Source: Actinomycetota bacterium (GTDB lineage Bacteria > Actinomycetota > Thermoleophilia > Gaiellales > Gaiellaceae). Taken from it: DNA of 5,292 nucleotides. Below, piece by piece: positions 1 through 5,292 of the stretch (position 1 is its first letter; the number at the start of each line of letters is the position of its first letter). The notes beneath the pieces were generated by a model. It was not told the origin of the DNA. It saw only the letters and a program-made list of their open reading frames with translations, and did not search any database. The stretch is taken from positions 1 to 5,292 of the forward strand of contig VAXY01000216.1 of NCBI GenBank assembly GCA_005885085.1, read 5' to 3'. The position numbers were made by a program, and so were the translations under genes.

Positions 1-495
1 AGAGGCGGCCGGCAGGCTGTCCGCGATCAGAACTGCCTTTTCGGTCGGCGCAACGCAGACGCCGCCGCTACTCCCCGTCGTCGGCGTTTTCGAGCAATCG
101 GAGAGGATGTCGATCAGGGCCTTCTGGTCCTTTCGGATCGACTTCTGATGGTCGAGCGAGTTCGAGAGGTGGACGGCCCAGATGCCGATCGCGATTGCGG
201 CGGCGGCGGCGACTGCGCTCAGCGCGGCGGCGGGAATCGCGAGGCGCTGCCGGAGCGGGACGACGTGCGGACGCTCGGCTCTGGCGGCGGCCAGGATCCG
301 GTGCTCGAGCGTCTCGGGCAGAGGCGGCAGGTCGACGTCGTAGGCCAGCGCGCTTGCGGTCGCGCGAAACGACGCAACATCCTCGCGGCAGCGCTCGCAG
401 CCGGCGAGATGCGTCTCGTACGTCTGGAGGTCGTCGCCGTCGAGCGCGTCGAGCGCGTAGGCGGCGGAGAGCTCGTGGGGCGAACCGTCGTTCAT
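1..495 (-). CDS. RskA-type membrane anti-sigma factor, partial (C-terminus beyond left edge)
   Basis: 165 residues are visible from an ATG at 495, and the frame stays open to the window edge. Residues 5-45 form a zinc-finger-like anti-sigma N-terminus (zf-HC2 style) with H29-x3-C33-x2-C36. This fold normally binds an ECF sigma factor in the cytoplasm. A basic stretch (about 74-84) precedes one membrane segment (about 86-108). After a charged linker with two cysteines (C134, C147), the sequence EKAVLIADSLPAAS (152-165) matches the start of the RskA C-terminal domain, which sits outside the membrane. The start is chosen because 'MNDGSPHELSAAYALDALDG' is a typical family N-terminus; no good Shine-Dalgarno is visible, and an in-frame GTG eight codons upstream is an alternative. 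The neighbour upstream on the same strand is a transporter rather than the usual sigma factor gene. The family is confident; the partner sigma factor is not in the window. Confidence 0.85.
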   Translation of the reverse strand, partial: MNDGSPHELSAAYALDALDGDDLQTYETHLAGCERCREDVASFRATASALAYDVDLPPLPETLEHRILAAARAERPHVVPLRQRLAIPAAALSAVAAAAAIAIGIWAVHLSNSLDHQKSIRKDQKALIDILSDCSKTPTTGSSGGVCVAPTEKAVLIADSLPAAS

Positions 496-560
496 TCGGC
501 GTCGCGTGAGGGATACCACAGGACCGGGCGCCTCTTATTCGCTCGAGGCGGCCATTGGGT
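496..560. other. Intergenic gap between transporter and anti-sigma gene
   Basis: This 65-base gap separates two minus-strand genes. It contains a short inverted repeat, CGCCTC (529-534) and GAGGCG (545-550), with a 10-base loop and no T-tract on the minus strand, so it is at best a weak transcription terminator. No convincing -35/-10 pair was found. The anti-sigma gene could be read from the upstream operon or from its own promoter here. Confidence 0.4.
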
Positions 561-1274
561 TCAGAAGTAGTACGGCGCGAGACTGAGTGCGGCGAGCGCG
601 TACCAGACGCCGAAGGCGAGGCTCGCGCAGCCGAGAACGGGGGCGAACCGTGAGAGCGAGCCGCGCCCGGGCGAGGTCGCGAGCATCATCCCCCAGCCGG
701 TCGAGAGCGCCGCCATCGAGAGCGCCGTGCAGAAGGCAAAGAGGCCGAGGGCGACGATGGCGACGCTGCGGTCATGGATCGACGCGAGCAGCAGCACGCC
801 GATTCCGGCGCTGCCACCCATCCCGTGGATCAGGCCGATTCCGAACGCCTGAAGCGGTGAGCGGGCCCGCAACCGACGGCGTGGGCCGTGCGCATGAGGA
901 CTGCCGTGGTCGTGATGCAGATGGAAGAGGCCTCTGCGCCAGCGGACGAGCAGCCAGAGCGCGAGCAACGCGATCATGACGCCGACGCTTGTCTCGGCGG
1001 CCGCCTGCACCGGTTCGGGCAGATAGGCCTTGAAGACCACGATCGGCAAACCGAAGGCGAACAGGCTGGTGGCGTGCCCGAAGCCCCACGCGAGTCCGAG
1101 GCGAGCAGCCGTGCGGGCGGCGCGGTCGCGGCCGGTCGCGATCAACGTCGTCACGGCGGCGAGGTGGTCGGGGTCGGTCGCGTGGCGGAAACCCAGTACG
1201 ACCGCAACGACGACCACCAGCGCCAGCGTCGCCCCGTCCGAGAAATTCGCGATCCAGGTGTCGAGTCCGAACAT
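561..1274 (-). CDS. UreH/NiCoT-like nickel/cobalt membrane transporter
   Basis: This 237-residue integral membrane protein has about six hydrophobic segments. The second carries H31-ATDP-D36-H37, the HX4DH metal-binding signature of nickel/cobalt permeases, followed by LAAVTTL. WGFGHATS (63-70) and GLIHGMGGSAG (147-157) match the second and third conserved blocks of the UreH/HupE-like branch of this superfamily. A cytoplasmic or outer loop at 118-129 is rich in histidine (H118, H120, H121, H123, H127, H129), which suits divalent metal handling. The ATG lies one base after the stop of the upstream NicO gene, so translation is probably coupled; only a weak Shine-Dalgarno (GTGAG) is seen. No urease or hydrogenase genes are present to say what the metal is for. 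Whether it imports or exports cannot be told from sequence. TauE/SafE-like naming is possible in databases. Confidence 0.85.
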   Translation of the reverse strand: MFGLDTWIANFSDGATLALVVVVAVVLGFRHATDPDHLAAVTTLIATGRDRAARTAARLGLAWGFGHATSLFAFGLPIVVFKAYLPEPVQAAAETSVGVMIALLALWLLVRWRRGLFHLHHDHGSPHAHGPRRRLRARSPLQAFGIGLIHGMGGSAGIGVLLLASIHDRSVAIVALGLFAFCTALSMAALSTGWGMMLATSPGRGSLSRFAPVLGCASLAFGVWYALAALSLAPYYF

Positions 1275-1275
1275 G

Positions 1276-2570
1276 TCAACTCACTTTCGGGAGGGCGCGC
1301 ACGGTCATGGCAAGACCAGCGGCCAGGATGACAAGGGCGCTCGCGGCGGGCAAGAGCCGCACGAGCGGACCGTTAAAGCTCGCCCGCTTGAAAATCTGCT
1401 TGGCGAAGACGGCGACCAGGCCGATGCCGGTGATGCTCAGCGCCAGTCCGGCGCTGAAAGCGACGATCAGCAGCATCCCGAACGCCACGCGGTGCAGCGA
1501 GATCGCCGCGAGCAGGACGACGAGCGCGGACGGGCAGGGCAGCAACCCGCCGGTGATTCCGACGGCGATGAGCGAACGGCGGCTCGGGGCATCGTGCTCG
1601 TGGTGGTGATGGCCGTGGCTGTGGTCGTGCGCGTGGCCCCGCCGGTGCCGGAGGCGGCTGCGGAACCGATTACGACGACCAGAACGCCCGAGACGAGGTT
1701 GAGCCACGGATACAGCTGCTCGGGGACGATGAATGCAGAGAGTGCAAGCGTGACGAGGCCGAGCGCGAAGACTCCGATTGTGTGCGTCGCCGTCACGATC
1801 GCGCCCAGCGCCGCTGCGTGCCACGGCGTGCCGTGGCGGCCGACGAGGTAGGCGGCGACGATCGTCTTCCCGTGGCCGGGGGAGAGCGCGTGGGCCATGC
1901 CCCAGAAGAACGCGGCCGCAAGCGAGGCGAGGATCACGAGCGCGCTCAGGTGGTGGCGTCCGATCAGCGAGCTGAAGCCGGCGTCGGCGACGCGGTCGGG
2001 GGCCTGCAGCGCCTTTCCGGTCGTCAGCTTCGGCCGCGGGCTCCCGGTCGGCTGGAGCTCGCCGCTAACCGAGGTGATGTCGAGCGGGCTCTGCAGCAGG
2101 TTCTTGGGATACGCGCGCAGGTCGTCGCTCTCGCTGTGCGTGTTCGCCCCGACGACGATCTCCTTCCAGCCGATCCGGTCGGCGTAGTTCGTGTCGGTGT
2201 ATGCGAGATGCGCCGTGTGGTCGAGACGCGGCCCTCTCAGCAACACCTCGAGCCGGGTCGTGTGCAGGCCGCCGGCGCCCTTCGGATGAGCGAGCGCGGT
2301 CGCGACGGGCGTCAGCCTCACTTGACGGCCGTCCAGTCGAAGCCGCGCGCCGGCGGCGATTCGTCTCGCGTAGGCGCGGGCGTCGATTCGCCCCGCCTGG
2401 TAGGTCGGGATCTCGGCCATGTCGAGGACGTAGAGGACGTACGCTCGCTGGTCGGCGGACTCGATCCGGCTGAAGCGGTTGATAGTGAAGTTCCCCAGCG
2501 GGTGGCCGAGGGCGGAGGTCGGTGCGGTGAGCGCCGCGAGGACCGCCAGGACAAGGACAGTGCGCTTCAC
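1276..2570 (-). pseudogene. NicO-type nickel/cobalt transporter with signal peptide, interrupted by one -1 frameshift
   Basis: Reading from a GTG at 2570 and stepping back one base near 1665 gives a continuous 431-residue protein. A GGAGG ribosome site at 2579-2583, 8 bases before the GTG, decides the start. Residues 1-22 are a signal peptide, probably cut at ALG|HPLGN. Residues 23 to about 200 form a soluble outer domain starting HPLGNFTINRFSRIE. The membrane part starts near 207 and contains the NicO motifs AHALSPGHGKT (226-236) and ATHTIGV (261-267). After the shift, a His-rich loop (about 313-324) and GGLLPCPSALVVLL (341-354) follow, with further membrane segments to the end. Unshifted, the first frame runs out at a stop at 1467-1469, losing the C-terminal membrane half; the second frame alone is open from 1824 to 1276. 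Both halves carry conserved family sequence, so the break is recent, a sequence error, or less likely programmed. The gene overlaps the TPR gene by four bases. Confidence 0.85.
1637..1667 (-). other. Frameshift zone in the NicO gene
   Basis: Upstream of here the coding frame is that of the GTG at 2570; downstream it is the -1 frame ending at 1276. Two spots would restore the protein with one added base. Adding a T to GGTTCC (1667-1662) gives VVVIG-FRSRLRHRRGHAH, the better fit because a basic stretch usually follows this membrane helix. Adding a G to GGGG (1640-1637) gives a Gly-rich link into GHAHDHSHG. No X-XXY-YYZ slippery heptamer is visible, so a lost base or sequencing error is more likely than programmed shifting. 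Confidence 0.75.
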
Positions 2571-3934
2571 TCCAGCGCCCTCCGGGCGACCGGCGCCCAA
2601 AGCAGGGAAAAGTTCGGGTTGAGGCTGAGCGCGCGGCCGAACCACACCCGGGCTGCGGCGCCGTTGCCGAGGCAGCGCTCGATCATGCCGCGGTGAAAGA
2701 AGAGCAGCGCGTCGCGCGTGCCGAGCCTGAGCGAGTCCGCGGAGTGGACCTTCGCCGAGCCGCAGCGCCCGGTCTTGAGGAGGCCCCAGGCGAGCGCATC
2801 CTCCGCGTAGACGCCGGGCGCGGAGACATACGCCTTCCGCGCTCGTGCCAGCGCGTCGTTGACGTTGCGGCCGTGATCCAGGTCGAAGAGCGCGGTCTGG
2901 AGCTCGGTGCGAACGCCGTTCGCCGCGAACAGCCGCTCGATCACCCCCACGAGGCCGTACTCGCGACGGGCCTGTGATTCGCGCCCGGAGACGTGGAGTA
3001 CGTCGCCCAATGCAATCACATAGGCCGGAATCGGCAGCACGTCGACGACATGGCGAAGGCGGGCGGCCGCGGGACCGTAATCATCCCGAGCCGCTTCGAC
3101 ACGGGCCAGGCCAGCCTCGGCGTGAACGTAGCCGGGCAGCCGCCGAAGCGCCTGGCGGTAGGCTCGCTCCGCCGCGCCGAGGCGCCCCCGATTGAACTGG
3201 ACGTTGCCGAGTTGCACCAGCGTCCATGCGACCTGCTCGGGCACCGTCGAGTCTGCTTCGAGCGCGAGCTGAAGGGCCTCGACCGCGCCGTCACGGCGCC
3301 CGAGCAACTCGCGGGCGTTGGCGACGCGCGTGTACGACGCGATCCCGGGCGACAAGACAGCCATCCGGTCGTATGCGGCAAAAGCTGGGCGGTAACGGCC
3401 GAGGTTGAGCAACGCGTCCCCGAGCGCGCCGTAGGCGGAACCGTTCTCGCGATCGATCCGGATCGATCTCCGTGCGAGTGCGAGCCCCGCGCCGAAGCGA
3501 TGGCGCGTGTTCGCGAGCGCGGCCAGTCCCTGGACGATCAATGCGCGCGTACCGCCTCCGACGCGCAAGGCGCGGCCGAGTGCTTTGCCGGAGAGGCGGT
3601 AGTACGTGGGATCGCCGGTCTCACGCGCTCGCTGCTGGTAGGCGAGCCCTAGGAGGGTGAGAGAAGCCGCGTCCGACGGCTGTTGCGCCACCCGGTGCTC
3701 GAGGCTGCGGACGTAGGCCGCCGTGTTGCCGCTGGAAAACCCCGCGATGAGTCCGTTCAGCGAATCCTGATCGGCGGCATCGCCTGCCGCTCGCGCCTCA
3801 GACCGCAGGACACCGTCGCCCGACGAGTCGGCGAAGACACCGCCGAAGAGCAGCATTCCGGCCGTGCCGAGGACGGCGGCTGCCAGCAGCAGCGCTCGCG
3901 ATCTTCCCATCAACGCTTCTCCCATCCGGCCCAT
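2567..3934 (-). CDS. Membrane-anchored TPR-repeat protein
   Basis: With the ATG at 3934 the protein has 455 residues. A basic N-terminus is followed by one hydrophobic segment (about 14-35), either a signal peptide or an anchor, so the rest probably lies outside the membrane. Helix-turn-helix TPR units can be seen at about 91-123, 167-197 (AYGALGDALLNLGRYRPAF...), 232-301 (LGNVQFNRGRLGAAERAYRQAL is the clearest) and 408-443 (HRGMIERCLGNGAAARVWFGRALSLNPN). TPR arrays bind other proteins, so a scaffold role is likely; no catalytic motif is seen. Starts at 3934 (AGGA at 3940-3943, 5 bases away) and 3910 (GGAG at 3919-3922, 8 bases away, giving MGRSRALLLAA) are both credible. A start at 4024 would add an Arg-rich stretch that looks non-coding. 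Its TGA overlaps the GTG of the NicO gene (GTGA, 2567-2570), and it is the first gene of the leftward operon. Confidence 0.85.
   Translation of the reverse strand: MGRMGEALMGRSRALLLAAAVLGTAGMLLFGGVFADSSGDGVLRSEARAAGDAADQDSLNGLIAGFSSGNTAAYVRSLEHRVAQQPSDAASLTLLGLAYQQRARETGDPTYYRLSGKALGRALRVGGGTRALIVQGLAALANTRHRFGAGLALARRSIRIDRENGSAYGALGDALLNLGRYRPAFAAYDRMAVLSPGIASYTRVANARELLGRRDGAVEALQLALEADSTVPEQVAWTLVQLGNVQFNRGRLGAAERAYRQALRRLPGYVHAEAGLARVEAARDDYGPAAARLRHVVDVLPIPAYVIALGDVLHVSGRESQARREYGLVGVIERLFAANGVRTELQTALFDLDHGRNVNDALARARKAYVSAPGVYAEDALAWGLLKTGRCGSAKVHSADSLRLGTRDALLFFHRGMIERCLGNGAAARVWFGRALSLNPNFSLLWAPVARRALE
2579..2583 (-). promoter_or_regulatory. Ribosome binding site of the NicO gene
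   Basis: GGAGG on the minus strand lies inside the last codons of the TPR gene, 8 bases before the GTG at 2570. It fixes the GTG start and excludes the longer ATG frame from 2645, whose extra residues precede the signal peptide and look unrelated. Confidence 0.75.
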
Positions 3935-3964
3935 CTGCGTCCTGATTCGTCGGGCCAGGCCGTG

Positions 3965-3983
3965 CGGTTCGACTCTCGAACCG
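3965..3983. repeat. Perfect inverted repeat, operator- or hairpin-like
   Basis: The arms CGGTTCGA (3965-3972) and TCGAACCG (3976-3983) are exact reverse complements around CTC. The repeat is centred 40 bases from the TPR start at 3934 and about 72 bases from the DUF4331 start, a fitting place for a dimeric regulator or a leader hairpin. It resembles part of a tRNA T-arm (GGTTCGA) but no tRNA can be folded around it. Confidence 0.6.
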
Positions 3984-4035
3984 GATTGGCGCCGACGGCG
4001 AACAAGTGGCGTCACACCGGTCATCGATGAGAGAA

Positions 4036-4040
4036 GGGAG
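4036..4040 (+). promoter_or_regulatory. Ribosome binding site of the DUF4331 gene
   Basis: GGGAG lies 5 bases before the ATG at 4046 inside a purine-rich leader (GAGAAGGGAGAAGGG). It favours this start over the in-frame ATG at 4070. Confidence 0.65.
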
Positions 4041-4045
4041 AAGGG

Positions 4046-5224
4046 ATGAGGTCACACAAACTGCCGAGCATGAGGACGCTGTGGCTTGCGGCGTTGTTCG
4101 CCGCAACCGCGGCGGTTGTCCTCGCTGTCGTGCTGACTCAGAGGGGCGGACCGGGTTACGCAAACGCGGCCGACCACCTCGACGCGCCCGGTCTCACGCC
4201 GCCGGGCGGGAGCGTTCAGACGGACATCACCGACATCTTTGCGTTCCAGTCGCCGACCAACCCCCAAAACACGGTGCTCGTACTCAACGTCAACGGCGTC
4301 GCAAGCCCGAGCGAGGCGGCGCCTGGTCCCGACCGCCCGTTCGCCGACAAGATCCCGTTGGTCGGACATGACGAGCACGTGACCTACAACCTCAACGTCG
4401 ACAACAACGGCGACGCCCGCACCGACGTGGGGATCGGGATTCGATTCCACAAGCCCGATGCCGACGGCGCGCAGAAGCTGAAGGTCGAGATCAGAGGTGC
4501 GAATACGGGCAAAGAAAACCTGGAGCTCGAGGGCTCGTCTACCGCGTTCGGAGCGGCTCCCGTCATCAACCGCAAAGACGGGATCACCGTCTTTGCAGGA
4601 CGGCGAGACGACCCGTTCTTCTTCGACCTGCCGGGTTTCCTCAACATCCTCGGGCCGGGCTCGCTGATCGGATGCGGAAGCCCGACCTCGCATCCCGAGC
4701 GTAACTTCTTCGCCAACCGAAACGTCTCGTCGATTGTGATCGAGCTGCCGAGTGGCCTGCTGACGCGGGGCTCGTCGACGAAGATCGGCGTCTGGGGCTC
4801 GACGAACGTGCCCGATCTCCAGATCGACCGGATGGGACGGCCCGCGATCGCGACGGTGTTCATCCCGAACAACCCGCTGCCTCCCGACCGGGTCTCGGAC
4901 GGAAAGGCCTCGCTGAAGAACACCTACAACCACAGCGATCCCGTCAACGACCAGGCGAGCTTCCGCGGCGAGATCATCGACACCCTCGAGGCGGGATTCG
5001 GCCGGTCAGCGACCGACGCCAACGCTCTCGCCGACTTCCTGCTGCCGGACATCCTGACGTTCGACACCGCGAGCTCGGCCGGCTTCCCGAACGGACGTAG
5101 GCTCAACGACGACGTCATCGACACCGAGCTGAACCTGTTGTCGAACGGTGCGATCCCGACGGACTGTGTTCCGTCCGACAACACTCTGCTGAGCACGTTC
5201 CCGTACGTCGGGAACCCGAATTAG
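4046..5224 (+). CDS. Secreted DUF4331-family protein
   Basis: This 392-residue protein has a signal peptide: a basic start, a hydrophobic core (about 11-30) and a probable cut at ANA|ADHLDAP (after A41). The mature part shows DUF4331 landmarks in order: ADHLDAP (42-48), the D-I-T-D-I-F-A-F block (60-67), VDNNGDARTDVGI (118-130, resembling an acidic calcium-binding loop), DDPFFFDL (188-195), IDRMGRPAI (260-268) and NGRRLNDDVID (349-359) near the end. Only two cysteines occur in the mature chain (C210, C374), which could pair outside the cell. The family's function is unknown; no enzyme active site is recognised. The length is near that of shorter family members and the gene appears intact. It is divergent from the TPR-transporter operon and ends just before a hairpin, so it is probably a single-gene transcript. 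Sharing a control region with that operon suggests a joint role at the cell envelope. Confidence 0.9.
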   Translation: MRSHKLPSMRTLWLAALFAATAAVVLAVVLTQRGGPGYANAADHLDAPGLTPPGGSVQTDITDIFAFQSPTNPQNTVLVLNVNGVASPSEAAPGPDRPFADKIPLVGHDEHVTYNLNVDNNGDARTDVGIGIRFHKPDADGAQKLKVEIRGANTGKENLELEGSSTAFGAAPVINRKDGITVFAGRRDDPFFFDLPGFLNILGPGSLIGCGSPTSHPERNFFANRNVSSIVIELPSGLLTRGSSTKIGVWGSTNVPDLQIDRMGRPAIATVFIPNNPLPPDRVSDGKASLKNTYNHSDPVNDQASFRGEIIDTLEAGFGRSATDANALADFLLPDILTFDTASSAGFPNGRRLNDDVIDTELNLLSNGAIPTDCVPSDNTLLSTFPYVGNPN

Positions 5225-5235
5225 GACGATTGACC

Positions 5236-5261
5236 GAAGGGGCGGCGCGAGCCGCCCCTTC
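5236..5261 (+). terminator. GC-rich terminator-like hairpin after the DUF4331 gene
   Basis: Perfect 11-base arms, GAAGGGGCGGC (5236-5246) and GCCGCCCCTTC (5251-5261), enclose a GCGA loop of the stable GNRA type, 11 bases after the stop codon. The downstream sequence is CCCTAG rather than a T-run, so it is an L-shaped or non-canonical terminator as often seen in high-GC bacteria. The remaining 31 bases of the window show nothing recognisable. Confidence 0.75.
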
Positions 5262-5292
5262 CCCTAGCCGTGGTCGCTCTGCGGACTGTCGA

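Larger units (their letters stand above)
3935..4045. promoter_or_regulatory. Divergent control region between TPR operon and DUF4331 gene
   Basis: About 111 bases separate the divergent starts, so promoters for both directions must lie here or slightly inside the genes. No clear TTGACA/TATAAT or ECF-type -35/-10 pair with proper spacing was found on either strand. The region holds a perfect 8-base inverted repeat (3965-3983) and a 10-base palindrome TCATCGATGA (4021-4030), both candidate protein-binding sites. Position and divergence support a regulatory role; the actual promoters are not resolved. Confidence 0.5.

Noticed and set aside
438..462. Short tandem repeat GTCGAGCGC
   Set aside because: It encodes the ALDALD stretch of the anti-sigma N-terminus, common in this family, so it is coding-derived.
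148..570. Open reading frames on the plus strand opposite the anti-sigma gene
   Set aside because: They are Arg/Gly-rich low-complexity translations antisense to a gene with clear family motifs, typical of GC-rich shadow frames.
1637..1667. Programmed -1 frameshift signal
   Set aside because: No X-XXY-YYZ slippery heptamer is present at the possible switch points; a lost base explains the data more simply.
1782..2696. 304-residue plus-strand open frame
   Set aside because: It lies antisense to the NicO gene, has no recognisable domain and has shadow-like composition; the minus strand carries the conserved motifs.
3961..3995. tRNA T-arm-like sequence (GGTTCGACTC)
   Set aside because: The five-base stem around the TTCGACT loop does not pair, and no acceptor or anticodon stems are found, so it is only part of the inverted repeat.
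3978..4013. ECF-type promoter (GAACC ... CGTC) upstream of DUF4331
   Set aside because: The spacing between the two elements is about 27 bases, far from the usual 16-18.
4052..4933. 293-residue minus-strand open frame opposite DUF4331
   Set aside because: It mirrors the DUF4331 gene and has no family features; the plus strand has a signal peptide, ribosome site and conserved motifs.

Overview
The window is GC-rich DNA, almost fully coding, with strong G/C preference at third codon positions. It carries an RskA-type anti-sigma factor, NicO/UreH-type metal transporters and a secreted DUF4331 protein. This fits a high-GC Gram-positive-like bacterium, most likely an actinobacterium of the Thermoleophilia/Gaiella kind. 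That placement is inferred from protein style and base composition; no rRNA or other marker gene is present.

Layout from left to right. Positions 1-495 (minus) hold an anti-sigma factor with a zinc-finger-like HxxxCxxC motif, one membrane segment and the start of an RskA-type outer domain; its C-terminus lies beyond the left edge. A 65-base gap follows. Positions 561-1274 (minus) encode a UreH/NiCoT-like membrane transporter with the HX4DH signature. Positions 1276-2570 (minus) encode a larger NicO-type nickel/cobalt transporter with a signal peptide and an outer N-terminal domain. Its reading frame is broken once by a -1 shift between about 1637 and 1667, so it is either a recent pseudogene or a one-base sequence error. 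Positions 2567-3934 (minus) encode a membrane-anchored TPR protein. A divergent intergenic region of about 111 bases contains a perfect inverted repeat. Positions 4046-5224 (plus) encode a secreted DUF4331 protein, followed by a strong GC-rich terminator-like hairpin at 5236-5261.

The TPR, NicO and UreH-like genes are very tightly packed (a 4-base GTGA overlap, then a 1-base gap) and almost certainly form one translationally coupled operon, transcribed leftward and possibly into the anti-sigma gene. The DUF4331 gene is transcribed away from it out of the shared control region. A working model, which is inference, is an envelope module. In it, a secreted DUF4331 protein and a TPR scaffold act outside the membrane, two transporters move a divalent metal (Ni/Co or similar), and a membrane anti-sigma factor may tie expression to an envelope or metal signal. 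The DUF4331 function is unknown, so the substrate and purpose of the module cannot be read from the sequence.
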